Shown: positions 5,638 through 14,120 of the stretch, one piece after another
How the letters are laid out: each line of letters opens with the position of its first letter
Position numbering within the stretch: position 1 is the first letter of the stretch
Virus record (IMG/VR): IMGVR_UViG_3300003323_000449
Span: 1-30,689 of that record
Direction: 5' to 3' (one strand)
Length of the DNA: 30,689 nt
DNA from: a virus
Program-made: the position numbers and the translations under genes
The notes under the pieces: model-generated
What the model saw: the letters and a program-made list of their open reading frames with translations, nothing else
What the model was told of the DNA's origin: nothing
Database searches by the model: none

Positions 5638-5668
5638 TCCCGCTGCTATAATAGGTAGCGGGGTTTTT
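5638..5668 (+). terminator. rho-independent terminator
   Basis: CCCGCT (5639-5644) pairs with AGCGGG (5657-5662), with an inner CTAT/ATAG stem, followed by GTTTTT. It ends the structured noncoding region and sits 13 nt before the next start codon, so it may also act as an attenuator for the gene at 5681. Confidence 0.75.
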
Positions 5669-5680
5669 AATTTAGGGAGT

Positions 5681-5980
5681 ATGGATAGAAAAGAATATGA
5701 GTATAATTTACAGAAGTTATTATCTGAAAAAGCACAATTAACGAAAGCTTTAATCAATAAAGATAATGAGCTGTCTGATTTTAGAAGATTAGAAGATAGT
5801 GTGCTTGAAGAACATGCTTTGATACCTAAAAGCTGTAAGACAATAGAAGAATGGTTGGAAGGACATCCATTTCCTGATGCTTGCAATAGTATGAGATTTG
5901 AGAGTTATGCAATAGCAAGAGAAGTGCAAATAAGTTCAAATACTTACTATTTTGACTATCACATTGTAAAAACCAAGTAG
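5681..5980 (+). CDS. hypothetical coiled-coil protein (99 aa)
   Basis: The first 45 residues (MDRKEYEYNLQKLLSEKAQL..., then LINKDNELSDFRRLED) have heptad spacing of leucines and predict a coiled coil. The second half is a compact domain beginning IPKSCKTIEEWLEGHPFPD. No family is recognised. The ATG at 5681 is chosen because a longer frame from a TTG at 5627 would run through the terminator hairpin at 5638-5668. The start lies close behind GGGAGT. Its location between the RNA region and the second HNH-like gene gives no clear functional hint. Confidence 0.6.
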   Translation: MDRKEYEYNLQKLLSEKAQLTKALINKDNELSDFRRLEDSVLEEHALIPKSCKTIEEWLEGHPFPDACNSMRFESYAIAREVQISSNTYYFDYHIVKTK

Positions 5981-6009
5981 AAAAAATCTAAATACTAAAC
6001 TAATTTTCT

Positions 6010-6588
6010 ATGGCAGAGGGAGTGACAGGGAGTGAGGTGAAGGCGAAATACTCAATGAGTAGAAGTAAGGAGGATCTACCTGGTGAGGAGTGGAGAGAGT
6101 TAAAAAACTATCCTGACAGATACCTGGTTTCTAATTACGGCAGAGTAAAGAGTACTATAAAAAAAATTCCGGTTATACTTAAAAAGTCTTTTCTAAACAA
6201 TAGATTTCATGTTGTACTTACTGACAAAAGAGGAAGACAAAAAATAGAATTGTGCGGAAGGTTGCTCGCTTCAGAATTCTTAAGGTATCCAGAAGAGAAC
6301 GAAGTTATAAAATATAAGAACGGAGATAAAAAATTAGACGTACTTGATAATATTGAGTGGACTACCAAAAGAGAAAGTATAATTGCTGCGGTAAATAGAG
6401 GATGCTACCCAAAGAGTCTAAATAAGAATGAAAATAACGCAATGGCAATTCTTTCAAAAGAAGACGTTAAAAATATTAGACGAATGAGAGCTGAAGGCGT
6501 CAAATGTATTGATCTAAAAAACAACTACAATGTGTCAATAGGTTGCATTCAAAAAATAGTAAGTAATAAAACCTGGAAAGATATTTAA
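6010..6588 (+). CDS. degenerate NUMOD4-HNH-like protein with C-terminal HTH
   Basis: Residues about 26-50 (GEEWRELKNYPDRYLVSNYG) form a NUMOD4 domain and the middle follows the HNH_3 layout, but both histidines expected in the active site are replaced. The first position reads LCGRLLASEF (G83 where H is expected) and the second reads IKYKNGDKK (Y102 in place of H). NIEWTTKRES retains the family end. The C-terminal 50 residues (ILSKEDVKNIRRMRAEGVKC..., SIGCIQKIVSNKTW) form the helix-turn-helix common in phage HNH proteins. It is probably DNA-binding without nuclease activity. The start may instead be the ATG at 6055, since the first 15 residues come from an unusually purine-rich stretch. Confidence 0.8.
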   Translation: MAEGVTGSEVKAKYSMSRSKEDLPGEEWRELKNYPDRYLVSNYGRVKSTIKKIPVILKKSFLNNRFHVVLTDKRGRQKIELCGRLLASEFLRYPEENEVIKYKNGDKKLDVLDNIEWTTKRESIIAAVNRGCYPKSLNKNENNAMAILSKEDVKNIRRMRAEGVKCIDLKNNYNVSIGCIQKIVSNKTWKDI

Positions 6589-6589
6589 T

Positions 6590-6778
6590 ATGGAAAATCA
6601 AACATATACAGAGAAAGACTTGGTAAGATTCGGAGAATATCTGCTTTCTAAAGAAAGAGAGAAAAGAATTGAAGGAGATTTGCAGGGTAAAAGAACATAT
6701 CAATCCGTAGATACTAAAAGAAGAGTTTATCACGCTGATTTAGAAAACTGGAAAAATAAAAAAGATGGGAGCGCCTAA
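6590..6778 (+). CDS. small conserved phage protein before terminase (62 aa)
   Basis: This is a short charged helical protein (YTEKDLVRFGEYLLSKERE..., VYHADLENWK). Proteins with FGxYLLSxER and HADLxNWK segments recur directly upstream of terminase genes in Bacteroidota phages, so the reading frame is credible. The function is unknown, with no nuclease or membrane features. It begins 1 nt after the preceding stop and overlaps terS by 14 nt, suggesting co-translation. Confidence 0.7.
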   Translation: MENQTYTEKDLVRFGEYLLSKEREKRIEGDLQGKRTYQSVDTKRRVYHADLENWKNKKDGSA

Positions 6779-7277
6779 AGGGAATCAGTTTTGGAAGTTG
6801 AGAGCAAAACATGGAAGAGATAAAATATTCTCATCACCTGAAATATTATGGGAGTCTGCTTGTGAATATTTTGAATGGTGTGAAAACAATCCTTTAATTG
6901 ATATAGATTATAAAGGTAAGGATGCTGATAGGGTTGAAATATATAAAATACAGGCATTTAATTTACATGGACTATGTTTATTCTTAGGAGTCAATACAGC
7001 ATATTTTAGACAATTTAAACAATCATTAAAAAATATAGATAAGGACTCAAAAGATAATGATTTAGATAATGATTTTTCGACAATCATTACGCGTATAGAA
7101 GAAACTATATATAGTCAAAAATTTGTTGGAGCAGCCGCAGGGCTATTGAATCAGAATATTATTGCTCGTGATTTAGGATTAGTTGATAAAAAAGAAGTTG
7201 AAAACCGGGATTTGATTTTAACACCTGAAGAAAGGGAGCAGAAAATAAAAGAATTGCTGGAAAAAGCAAATAAGTAA
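6765..7277 (+). CDS. terS: terminase small subunit
   Basis: This 170-residue protein starts MGAPKGNQFWKLRAKHGRDK, a well-known beginning of Bacteroidota phage small terminases, with SPEILWESACEYFEWCENNP forming the next helix. It recognises viral DNA and loads the large subunit. A basic N-terminus and a HTH-like segment (LHGLCLFLGVNTAYFRQFKQ) fit DNA binding; the charged helical C-terminus (TPEEREQKIKELLEKANK) is where partner binding usually resides. The gene is coupled to terL by a TAATG overlap at 7275-7279. Confidence 0.9.
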   Translation: MGAPKGNQFWKLRAKHGRDKIFSSPEILWESACEYFEWCENNPLIDIDYKGKDADRVEIYKIQAFNLHGLCLFLGVNTAYFRQFKQSLKNIDKDSKDNDLDNDFSTIITRIEETIYSQKFVGAAAGLLNQNIIARDLGLVDKKEVENRDLILTPEEREQKIKELLEKANK

Positions 7278-8701
7278 TGGCATTAAGTGACTCTGAAATA
7301 TTGTTATTAGAACGACTTCTCCGAGAAAGGGAAGTCGATTGTCTATATAATAAATTGACAACGATAGATGAGAATACTAATCCAAATTACAAAGTGCTTT
7401 ATGAGGCTATTAATGATCAGCAATGGGGTTTTATTAATGGTAAACCTGCTTTAATTTCGGGTTATGCTGGTGCGGCACTTGAAGGAAGTTCGAGATCTGG
7501 TAAAACATGGTCAGGCGTTGATATAATTATTTATTTGTCAACTATAAAGCACAAAAAGGAGGGGTGTACTATCAATATATACAGGGAAACCTACAACGAA
7601 TTCAAAACAACGGTTTACGAGGATTTTAAGAGAAGATTGGATGATTATGGTTTGCCAAATCCATTTCATAATGCAAGAGAGGTTCCAAGTTTTAGGATAG
7701 GGAAATCAACAATTAATTTACTTGGAGATGGTAAACACGGTGGGGGATGTGATTACGCTTTCTTCAACGAAGCAATGATGATCAGTAAATCAATATTTGA
7801 TCAGGTTAAAATGCGCTGTCGTAAATTCTGGTGGATGGATTACAATCCATCATTCACTGATCACTGGGTATTTGATAATGTTCTGCAAAGATCAGATGTA
7901 ATATTTTTACGAACAACTTTCCTAGATAATCCATATATATCGCCTAATGAGTTAAAAGAAATATTAGGATATGAACCGTGGCTTCCTGGTAGTTATGAAG
8001 TAACTGTTGACGGAGTGTATTACAATGGATTGCCCGTGACAGAAAAAAATCAGCCTCCGCCACACCCGACAAACAATAAAGAAGGAACGGCTAATGAATT
8101 CATGTGGAAAGTATATGGACTTGGGTTGCGTGGTGCAATGCAAGGCGTTATATTTGACAATATAGTATGGATAGATGAGTTCCCGGACTACTTAGGATAT
8201 ATTGGTGTAAATGATTTCGGTTTCACCTCTGATCCTAACTCGTTTAATAAATTTTCAGAGACAGAAGACTGCATATTTGTCGAGCCCTTAATTTATGAAC
8301 CTATAGAAACGGCAGATGTTTTAAGTGCATCAATTGAAGGTCATGATTTTGACAAAGAAGCCGCCATAGTATGTGATTCGTCAGATAAGCGAGTTTCTGA
8401 AAAAAACGGAACTGTTCAAATGGTAGCAGATTTAAAAGAGTTAGGATGGGACGCAATAAAGGTTTCTAAGGTAAAATCTATAACATATTGGATTCTTTCA
8501 ATGAAAAAGAAGAAGATATGTATAGTTAAAAATGCTCTTTATACTAAGATTAAAAAAGAAGCTGAAAATTATAAATGGATGGAAATAAACGGCATTTTAA
8601 TAAATCAGCCAGTAGATAAGTTCAATCACTTCTGGGACGCTGTAAGATATGGTCATATGGCATGGAATCAATCATATACCGTGGAATCGGAAAGGAATTA
8701 A
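7277..8701 (+). CDS. terL: terminase large subunit
   Basis: This is the ATP-driven DNA packaging motor with nuclease. In the ATPase half the Walker A reads GSSRSGKT (residues 70-77) and the Walker B strand is DYAFFNEA, with catalytic E165. The nuclease half shows the RNase H-like acidic triad: D313 in VNDFGFTSDP, D367 in IVCDSS, and D454 in FNHFWDAVRYG. The length of 474 residues is normal and all key residues are present. It starts on the last base of terS. The sequence alone does not reveal headful or cohesive-end packaging. Confidence 0.95.
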   Translation: MALSDSEILLLERLLREREVDCLYNKLTTIDENTNPNYKVLYEAINDQQWGFINGKPALISGYAGAALEGSSRSGKTWSGVDIIIYLSTIKHKKEGCTINIYRETYNEFKTTVYEDFKRRLDDYGLPNPFHNAREVPSFRIGKSTINLLGDGKHGGGCDYAFFNEAMMISKSIFDQVKMRCRKFWWMDYNPSFTDHWVFDNVLQRSDVIFLRTTFLDNPYISPNELKEILGYEPWLPGSYEVTVDGVYYNGLPVTEKNQPPPHPTNNKEGTANEFMWKVYGLGLRGAMQGVIFDNIVWIDEFPDYLGYIGVNDFGFTSDPNSFNKFSETEDCIFVEPLIYEPIETADVLSASIEGHDFDKEAAIVCDSSDKRVSEKNGTVQMVADLKELGWDAIKVSKVKSITYWILSMKKKKICIVKNALYTKIKKEAENYKWMEINGILINQPVDKFNHFWDAVRYGHMAWNQSYTVESERN

Positions 8702-8713
8702 TAAATTTTAAAT

Positions 8714-9013
8714 ATGACAAACACAGAAGCAAAATTAATCCACGGATTAATCAAAAAAGAAAATAGAATCAAGGCTACAGAGATAGTAGGCTTCTTCAAT
8801 ATATTGCATGTTCAGGGAAAATGTAATGATAAGCTTATTGAAGATATTAACGCATACGTTGATATACTCAGTATTTTATTCAAAAAGAATGATGGTCTTC
8901 CGGTGTATAAAATACAGAAGAAGGCAAACCCGATTGAACCAGATGCGTTTGCTGCTTTTACTAAGTTCCATGTAGAAATTACGGAACTAATGAAAATGTA
9001 TAAAGAACAATGA
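8714..9013 (+). CDS. hypothetical protein after terL (99 aa)
   Basis: This is a helical, soluble protein with no recognisable domain (LIHGLIKKENRIKATEIVGF..., DAFAAFTKFHVEITELMKMY). It starts 12 nt after terL and ends 17 nt before the ELRIGN paralogue, so the three genes are probably on one transcript. It has no membrane segments or metal motifs. Its position between terminase and portal suggests an accessory packaging or head role, but nothing in the sequence shows this. Confidence 0.65.
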   Translation: MTNTEAKLIHGLIKKENRIKATEIVGFFNILHVQGKCNDKLIEDINAYVDILSILFKKNDGLPVYKIQKKANPIEPDAFAAFTKFHVEITELMKMYKEQ

Positions 9014-9030
9014 ATTAATTTTACAGCCAT

Positions 9031-9438
9031 ATGGATGCAAAAGAATTGAGAATAGGAAACATTTTAAACGCTGTTGTAAGTAATGGTGTTGAAACTTTTA
9101 CTTTTAATGAAATCGTAGTTCATGAGCTCACTAAAGATGGAATGAAAGAAGAGAAAGGATTTAGATTCCCATATGATACCCTTGTTGGAATACCTTTAAA
9201 TGAATGGTGGTTGCTTGAGTTTGGATTTGAAATATCAAAGGGAACTATTCAAAATGAGAATGATAAAATATATAGATTGAGAGATTCAGATGACGAATCT
9301 TTTTATATTTCTTTCGGAGATAACTCTATGTTATGTATAGATGGATTTGGAGGATTACACTACCTTGATTATGTTCATGAACTACAAAACTTATATTCCA
9401 CTCTAGGAATTAAAGAACTAAAATTACAACAGTCTTAA
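9031..9438 (+). CDS. ELRIGN-family phage protein, copy 2 (135 aa)
   Basis: This shares the family layout of the gene at 485-844: KELRIGNIL near the N-terminus, an IPLNEWWLLEFGFE segment in the middle and YVHELQNLYSTLGIKELK at the C-terminus. The central part is quite different and 16 residues longer overall, so this is an old paralogue rather than a recent duplication. Function unknown. It is the last gene before the terminator at 9428 and the promoter for the head genes. Confidence 0.8.
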   Translation: MDAKELRIGNILNAVVSNGVETFTFNEIVVHELTKDGMKEEKGFRFPYDTLVGIPLNEWWLLEFGFEISKGTIQNENDKIYRLRDSDDESFYISFGDNSMLCIDGFGGLHYLDYVHELQNLYSTLGIKELKLQQS

Positions 9439-9453
9439 CAGGCTGTTTTTTTT
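9428..9453 (+). terminator. rho-independent terminator overlapping a stop codon
   Basis: AACAGTC (9428-9434) pairs with GGCTGTT (9441-9447, one T-G pair) around the loop TTAACA, followed by a T-run. The stop codon of the ELRIGN gene lies in the loop. It separates the packaging genes from the portal block, which has its own promoter. Confidence 0.8.
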
Positions 9454-9464
9454 ATTTTACACAC

Positions 9465-9500
9465 ACTCATCAAGTCATAATTACATCAGGGTTAAGTTTG
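9465..9500 (+). promoter_or_regulatory. phage promoter, copy 1 (18-bp element + TAAGTTTG)
   Basis: ACTCATCAAGTCATAATT (9465-9482) is followed after exactly 10 bp by TAAGTTTG (9493-9500), a Bacteroidota -7 box. The identical 18-mer with the same 10-bp spacing and TAAATTTG occurs at 25390-25425. The 18-mer covers the region from about -40 to -20, including the usual -33 site, but carries no TTTG there, so a phage-specific activator or sigma factor is likely. The start of transcription should fall near 9504, at the portal start codon. Confidence 0.7.
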
Positions 9501-9502
9501 TA

Positions 9503-11218
9503 GTGTATTTAATTAAACACATTGCATTGAGCCCGGCTGAGTTCATAAAAAAGAAAGTAAACCACGATAATCTCCTTAAAGCTAAACAACAGCATAAGGA
9601 CATTTCTTATTTGGTGCAATCGGAGCTACAGTCTGAGATAACAATAGAGTATCTTACGGCATGGGCAAACAGACAATATGCAACTGATAATAAATTTCTA
9701 AATTGGGTAAAATCCGTTTTCAAGACGGATAACTTCCTTTCTTTCTACAAGTATTTAAGACATCCACTTCCATCGGCAAAGATCGTGAACGAGGATGTAA
9801 AACCAAAACTAAGAAGAGTATTTCACGCTGAAGACTCTATTTTCAAATATACATTAAGGGGTAAGGTAGAATCATGCCATTCAGATCTCAATTCTAAGGA
9901 GTTTGATGAAGAGTTATTCAATGCTATCCTTTTTAATCACAACGCCATAGTTGCCCAGGATGTTAGCAGAACGGATGACGAATACCGAGAAGTGATTCCC
10001 ATTACTTCAATTGTTTCAGTTGACTGTGATAAGGACAAGATCAATAAGATCGCCTATAGCTCTTATTTAGATACCGAAAATGGAAAAATATATGGCTACA
10101 CATATCTGGATAAAGAACAGTATTTATTCTTTGATAGAGATTTTAACTTAGTCAGTCAGAGCGTGCATGATCTTGGAGAATGCCCGGCGGATTGGATTTC
10201 AAGTGAAAATATGTTCACTACAAATAATGTAGTTAAAAAGTCTATTTTCTCATATGTCATTGCTGATCTAGAAGAATATGTTTTTTTAAAGACGCTTCAA
10301 AGGATGACTGAGCCTAACGGGGCTATACCTGTTGCGGTACAATTAAATTCTAAGGAAACCAAAGCAGCAGGGGAATTAAAGAAAGGACTATCAAAAGAGC
10401 CAATGTCGCCAACTATTCTGGGCTCCAATTCAGATAAAGACATTTATCCGGTTCCTTCTTCCGAAAGTCAGCTACAAGCTGGTACTATCATAAAAGTAAC
10501 ACCTCCTTCAGATGCTGACGGAAATATCAACATGGATGTAGTACAGAACTACTTCCAATTCCATTATATGCCAATTGAGGCTTTGACTTATATTGATGAC
10601 AGGATAAAAGATATTGAAAATAGAATTAATTCGTCTTTAATCGGAGACTATAAAGAGCAAAATGAAGCTGCTAAAAACGAATTGCAGGTAGAAAAAGGTT
10701 ACAACGGCAAAGAAGATAGATTAAGATGGCTCTCAAACGAATTAAGTAGAATTAAGCAGCTTTCTGACTTTAAAACATTGGCCTTATTACATGGTAAGGA
10801 TAATGTAACTGTTGAAGTTTTTTTTGGAACTGATTTTTTCATTGAAACACTTGATGAGCTTTTTAATTCATTCGATAAAGCGCCGAACGCAATTGAACGT
10901 AGAAAGATTCTTAAAAGAATTTCTCAGAACAGAAATAAACATAATCTACAACAGGCAAAGAGAGATGTTATTCTCTATACACTTATCCCTTACATATCAG
11001 ATAAAGACTTTGAAACGGCGCTTAAAAGGGATATTGATCCGATAACTTTTGAATTCTATACGAGGTTTGAATACTGGATTTCTCTTTTTGAAGCAGAATA
11101 TGGTCAGATAGAAGAATTCTATGAAGGATTGGGAGATATGAAGGATAGTGAGAAGATAATAAGGATAAATAATTTAATCAAAAATATAATTCAAAATGAG
11201 AGTACAATTAAAGCTTAG
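9503..11218 (+). CDS. portal protein
   Basis: This 571-residue protein follows terminase and precedes scaffold and capsid, and its sequence suits a portal: mixed N-terminal alpha/beta region, a central wing-like part, and long amphipathic helices with QNEAAKNELQVEKGYNGKEDR typical of portal proteins of this group (the segment after YMPIEALTYIDDRIKDIENR). The portal forms the dodecameric ring through which DNA enters. The start is a GTG at 9503; no in-frame ATG lies upstream and conserved-looking sequence (IKHIALSPAEFIKKK) begins at once. The promoter box ends 2 nt before, implying leaderless translation, or a later TTG at 9527. Confidence 0.8.
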   Translation: MYLIKHIALSPAEFIKKKVNHDNLLKAKQQHKDISYLVQSELQSEITIEYLTAWANRQYATDNKFLNWVKSVFKTDNFLSFYKYLRHPLPSAKIVNEDVKPKLRRVFHAEDSIFKYTLRGKVESCHSDLNSKEFDEELFNAILFNHNAIVAQDVSRTDDEYREVIPITSIVSVDCDKDKINKIAYSSYLDTENGKIYGYTYLDKEQYLFFDRDFNLVSQSVHDLGECPADWISSENMFTTNNVVKKSIFSYVIADLEEYVFLKTLQRMTEPNGAIPVAVQLNSKETKAAGELKKGLSKEPMSPTILGSNSDKDIYPVPSSESQLQAGTIIKVTPPSDADGNINMDVVQNYFQFHYMPIEALTYIDDRIKDIENRINSSLIGDYKEQNEAAKNELQVEKGYNGKEDRLRWLSNELSRIKQLSDFKTLALLHGKDNVTVEVFFGTDFFIETLDELFNSFDKAPNAIERRKILKRISQNRNKHNLQQAKRDVILYTLIPYISDKDFETALKRDIDPITFEFYTRFEYWISLFEAEYGQIEEFYEGLGDMKDSEKIIRINNLIKNIIQNESTIKA

Positions 11219-11636
11219 GTTATACTACGGTAAGCAGATGTATGACTCTAAAGGAAATGTAGTAACGAGAAACGAAGGTGTTTCTGTTCAATATGATACA
11301 TTGGAGTACATGAACTTTATGAAGCATTTACTTGCTAACGGGGTATCTATGGTTAAGGTAGAAAAAGCCTTTAATCTCAATGAAGTTAACGACAATGAGT
11401 CTGTAGAATCTCCAAATAGATACAAAGAGATTGAAGATGTTTCAGAATACGAAAACGATATTAAAAAGTATCTGGAAATTCCTGAGAAAGAATTGACACC
11501 TGAGCAAAAAAGAATTAAAGATTTAGAAGAGAAGATTGATTCATTATTACAGAATCAGCCAGAACAGAAAGAGACTAAGCCGGGGTTATCTGTTGGAAGA
11601 AAAAAAACAACAGAATCACCAGAACCGAAAGAGTAA
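11196..11636 (+). CDS. hypothetical head-region protein (146 aa)
   Basis: It overlaps the end of the portal gene by 23 nt and precedes the scaffold gene. The N-terminal 45 residues (VQLKLRLYYGKQMYDSKGNV) suggest a small beta domain; the C-terminal half is acidic, lysine/glutamate-rich and probably helical or disordered (EKELTPEQKRIKDLEEKIDS), ending in a basic tail. No family is recognised. Position suggests a role in head assembly, for example as a minor scaffold or portal partner, which is inference only. Confidence 0.65.
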   Translation: MRVQLKLRLYYGKQMYDSKGNVVTRNEGVSVQYDTLEYMNFMKHLLANGVSMVKVEKAFNLNEVNDNESVESPNRYKEIEDVSEYENDIKKYLEIPEKELTPEQKRIKDLEEKIDSLLQNQPEQKETKPGLSVGRKKTTESPEPKE

Positions 11637-11671
11637 GATCAAAAATAAAACAATTTAATTCATAAAAGATT

Positions 11672-12553
11672 ATGGAAATATTATCAGAAGAAGTCATTAA
11701 AGAAACTGGATTAACACCTGAACAAGTATCAGCGTTAACCCCAAAACTTACAGACTATTTTTCAGATCAAAAAAAAGAATGGGATAAAAAAGCTAATGAT
11801 AACGCAGAAGGAATTCTGACAGGTGCTGCTAATTATCTTCAAGAAAAAACAGGCGTCAAAGTAGAACGCCAACAAGGAGAAAAGTTTGGTGATTATGTCG
11901 CGAGAATCTCTTCTACAGCTTTAGAAAGTAAATCTTCAGAGATAGAAAGATTGAAATCTGAATACCAGCAAAAAATAAAGGAGTTCAAAGGTGATGATGC
12001 AACTAAAGCTGAATTAGAAATAGCAAAGCAAAAACTTGATGCAGCTCAAAAACAATTAGCCAACTACGAAGAATTAAATGAAAAGGCAGGTAAATACGAA
12101 ACTGTATCAAAAGAGTTGTCAGAATTCAAAGTTATGGCAGCTTTTGGCAATGTTAAGCCAGCCTTCTCTAAAGAAGCTAATCAGTACGAAGTCAAGGCAA
12201 AATGGGATGATTTTCAGAAAAGAGTTCAGGAGAAATACAGTATTGAAATAGTTGACGGGGAGTATATTGCTGTAGATAAAGAAAACCATTATAAAAATAT
12301 AAAGCTTTCAGACCTGGTCAATAGTGATTCTGAATTGAAAAGTATCACGGGAGAAAGAGTTGTGCCTGGTTTGGGTTCAAAATCATTTAAAATCGAAGGA
12401 CTTAATGAAGACGTGCCAGAGGAAGCTAAAAAAGACACCGCTAAAAGAGCAGCCTTTATTGAGGCTCAATTAGCTAAAGAAGGGTTAACTGTTACGTCTC
12501 CGGAATATGCTAGACGATTCGGAGAGCTAAATAAGAAAATAAAAGAAAGTTAG
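11672..12553 (+). CDS. capsid scaffolding protein
   Basis: This is an almost wholly helical, charged protein of 293 residues, with a long coiled-coil segment (about residues 90-150, with ERLKSEYQQKIKEFKGD and IAKQKLDAAQKQLANYEELN), directly before the major capsid gene. These are the usual features of tailed-phage scaffolds, which guide capsid assembly and then leave. No protease motif is seen, so no separate maturation protease is identified in the head block. The C-terminus (EYARRFGELNKKIKES) is basic and may contact the capsid protein. Confidence 0.75.
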   Translation: MEILSEEVIKETGLTPEQVSALTPKLTDYFSDQKKEWDKKANDNAEGILTGAANYLQEKTGVKVERQQGEKFGDYVARISSTALESKSSEIERLKSEYQQKIKEFKGDDATKAELEIAKQKLDAAQKQLANYEELNEKAGKYETVSKELSEFKVMAAFGNVKPAFSKEANQYEVKAKWDDFQKRVQEKYSIEIVDGEYIAVDKENHYKNIKLSDLVNSDSELKSITGERVVPGLGSKSFKIEGLNEDVPEEAKKDTAKRAAFIEAQLAKEGLTVTSPEYARRFGELNKKIKES

Positions 12554-12600
12554 ACGCGAAAGACCGCAAAACGTATTAAATATTAATTAAAACAAAAAAA

Positions 12601-13671
12601 ATGAATTTAGATGCTACAATGTGGCTGGATTATCAAGACGTCAATTCGACTAATGAGAAGCGTTTTGCGCAACTAGGCGTTTTAGATCTTGTTAAGGACA
12701 GCACACAATTTACAGATTACATCTCGCCAACAGCGAGACAAAGATTAAGCGAATCTTCTTCTTTAAGAAATGTTAAGATTCCAGTGATTAAAGATCAACA
12801 GATCGAAGTTACATCAACTCCTGGGTTTGTCATTCCGGCCAACCAAGAAGTGTCTGATGAATACTCATTTGTTGCTTATGATGTTTTCTCAGGATTTAGA
12901 CATCATCCAGCATTGTACGGAAACAATACAGTAGATGCTGATTTTGCTCTAAGAGAAAAAATGAAGAACATCAGCTATGAAATGGGGAAAAGAGTTGAAT
13001 CTATCCTTGTAACCAATTTGGAAGCGAGAAAAACACAAAAACTTGATTACACAACTCAGGTGAGCCAGGGAGATGGAACATTCAACTTCAATACTACTAC
13101 TGATACACTAGAGGTAAGCAAAGCTGCTCAAAAGGAAACAATGTTCTTCAATATTGATACGCTTATGGGTGCTAACGAAGTAGGTGGAGGCTACAGTTAT
13201 GTTACATCTAGAGGTGGATTAGCTGTTCAAAAGTCAGAATTAGCTAAATACGGAATGGCTAACCAAAAAAACCTGCAGGCTCTTAATTTCCCTACAATGG
13301 AAAGACTGTATGAAACTGGGACTATCCTTCCAAATAGTTCTGTTTTCAACGGGTTTGCCGTAAGAGATGGAGCTATGGGTATTATTGAGAATTTCCCTTG
13401 GGATTTCAGAAATGGAACTGTCATTGACGGTAAGAAATGGTCTACATCAGGAATTGAATTACCGTTTACAAGAATGGTTGCTAATGTTTACGTTAATAAT
13501 GCTGCAACAGATGCTACCGCCATGGTTAGTGCTGGTAAAGATTCAAACCTTATCATGACTCACTTCCAGGAGATGGCAATATGGCATAGATTCTATGTTG
13601 TATACAGATATAACAGTGATCTGGCTAATAGAGTGAACGACATTGTAAAAATTACAGGATTAACAACTTAA
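12601..13671 (+). CDS. major capsid protein (HK97-type fold expected)
   Basis: This 356-residue protein lies immediately after the scaffold. The sequence begins MNLDATMWLDYQDVNSTNEK and has an E-loop-like region (IPVIKDQQIEVTSTPGFVIP), a long spine-type helix (ALREKMKNISYEMGKRVESI) and a C-terminal domain ending in HFQEMAIWHRFYVVYRYNSD. Order, length and composition match the major capsid protein of Bacteroidota siphoviruses. It is highly expressed in such phages; here a 47-nt AT-rich leader precedes it but no separate promoter box was found, so it is presumably read from the portal promoter. Confidence 0.85.
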   Translation: MNLDATMWLDYQDVNSTNEKRFAQLGVLDLVKDSTQFTDYISPTARQRLSESSSLRNVKIPVIKDQQIEVTSTPGFVIPANQEVSDEYSFVAYDVFSGFRHHPALYGNNTVDADFALREKMKNISYEMGKRVESILVTNLEARKTQKLDYTTQVSQGDGTFNFNTTTDTLEVSKAAQKETMFFNIDTLMGANEVGGGYSYVTSRGGLAVQKSELAKYGMANQKNLQALNFPTMERLYETGTILPNSSVFNGFAVRDGAMGIIENFPWDFRNGTVIDGKKWSTSGIELPFTRMVANVYVNNAATDATAMVSAGKDSNLIMTHFQEMAIWHRFYVVYRYNSDLANRVNDIVKITGLTT

Positions 13672-13681
13672 AAATAAGAAA

Positions 13682-14107
13682 ATGGATTATAATGTTTCAT
13701 ATTCAAATGGAGAAGTCGGGGAAAGTGAAAAGGTTTACGCAGTTGTTGTAACCGATAATACAACTCTTACGGCAAATGATTCAGGAAAAATCATTCTTGT
13801 AGGAACCGATGCAAAAACCATTACGCTTCCAGCTTCTAAAGCAGGATTAACTTTTACTTTTGTTAATATCGGTGCTGCTGGAAATAACATTCTAAAAGTT
13901 TCGCCTGTATCGACCGAGGGGATTTCTGGAACCATTACACTGGCAAGTTCAGTTGTTGTTCTTGATGGTACTGTAAACAAGGCGGCAATTAATACTAAAG
14001 CCACATCTGTAACGGGAGATAGTTTGACGATACTTGGAACTGGTCTAGCAGGAACAAAAGCTTGGGTAGTATTATCATCAACTGGTATTTGGGCTAGAGA
14101 AGCATAA
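13682..14107 (+). CDS. putative capsid decoration protein (141 aa)
   Basis: This small protein is rich in beta strands and in small residues (Gly, Ala, Thr, Ser). Segments such as KTITLPASKAGLTFTFVNIG and SGTITLASSVVVLDGTVNKA have the rhythm of beta-sandwich or beta-helix phage decoration and fibre domains. It begins 10 nt after the capsid stop, the usual place for head decoration proteins. The assignment is from position and composition; an alternative is a short head fibre. Confidence 0.5.
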   Translation: MDYNVSYSNGEVGESEKVYAVVVTDNTTLTANDSGKIILVGTDAKTITLPASKAGLTFTFVNIGAAGNNILKVSPVSTEGISGTITLASSVVVLDGTVNKAAINTKATSVTGDSLTILGTGLAGTKAWVVLSSTGIWAREA

Positions 14108-14120
14108 AAAATATAGTATC

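Noticed and set aside
5627-5680. N-terminal extension of the coiled-coil gene
   Set aside because: It would begin at TTG and run through the terminator hairpin at 5638-5668; ATG 5681 is preferred.
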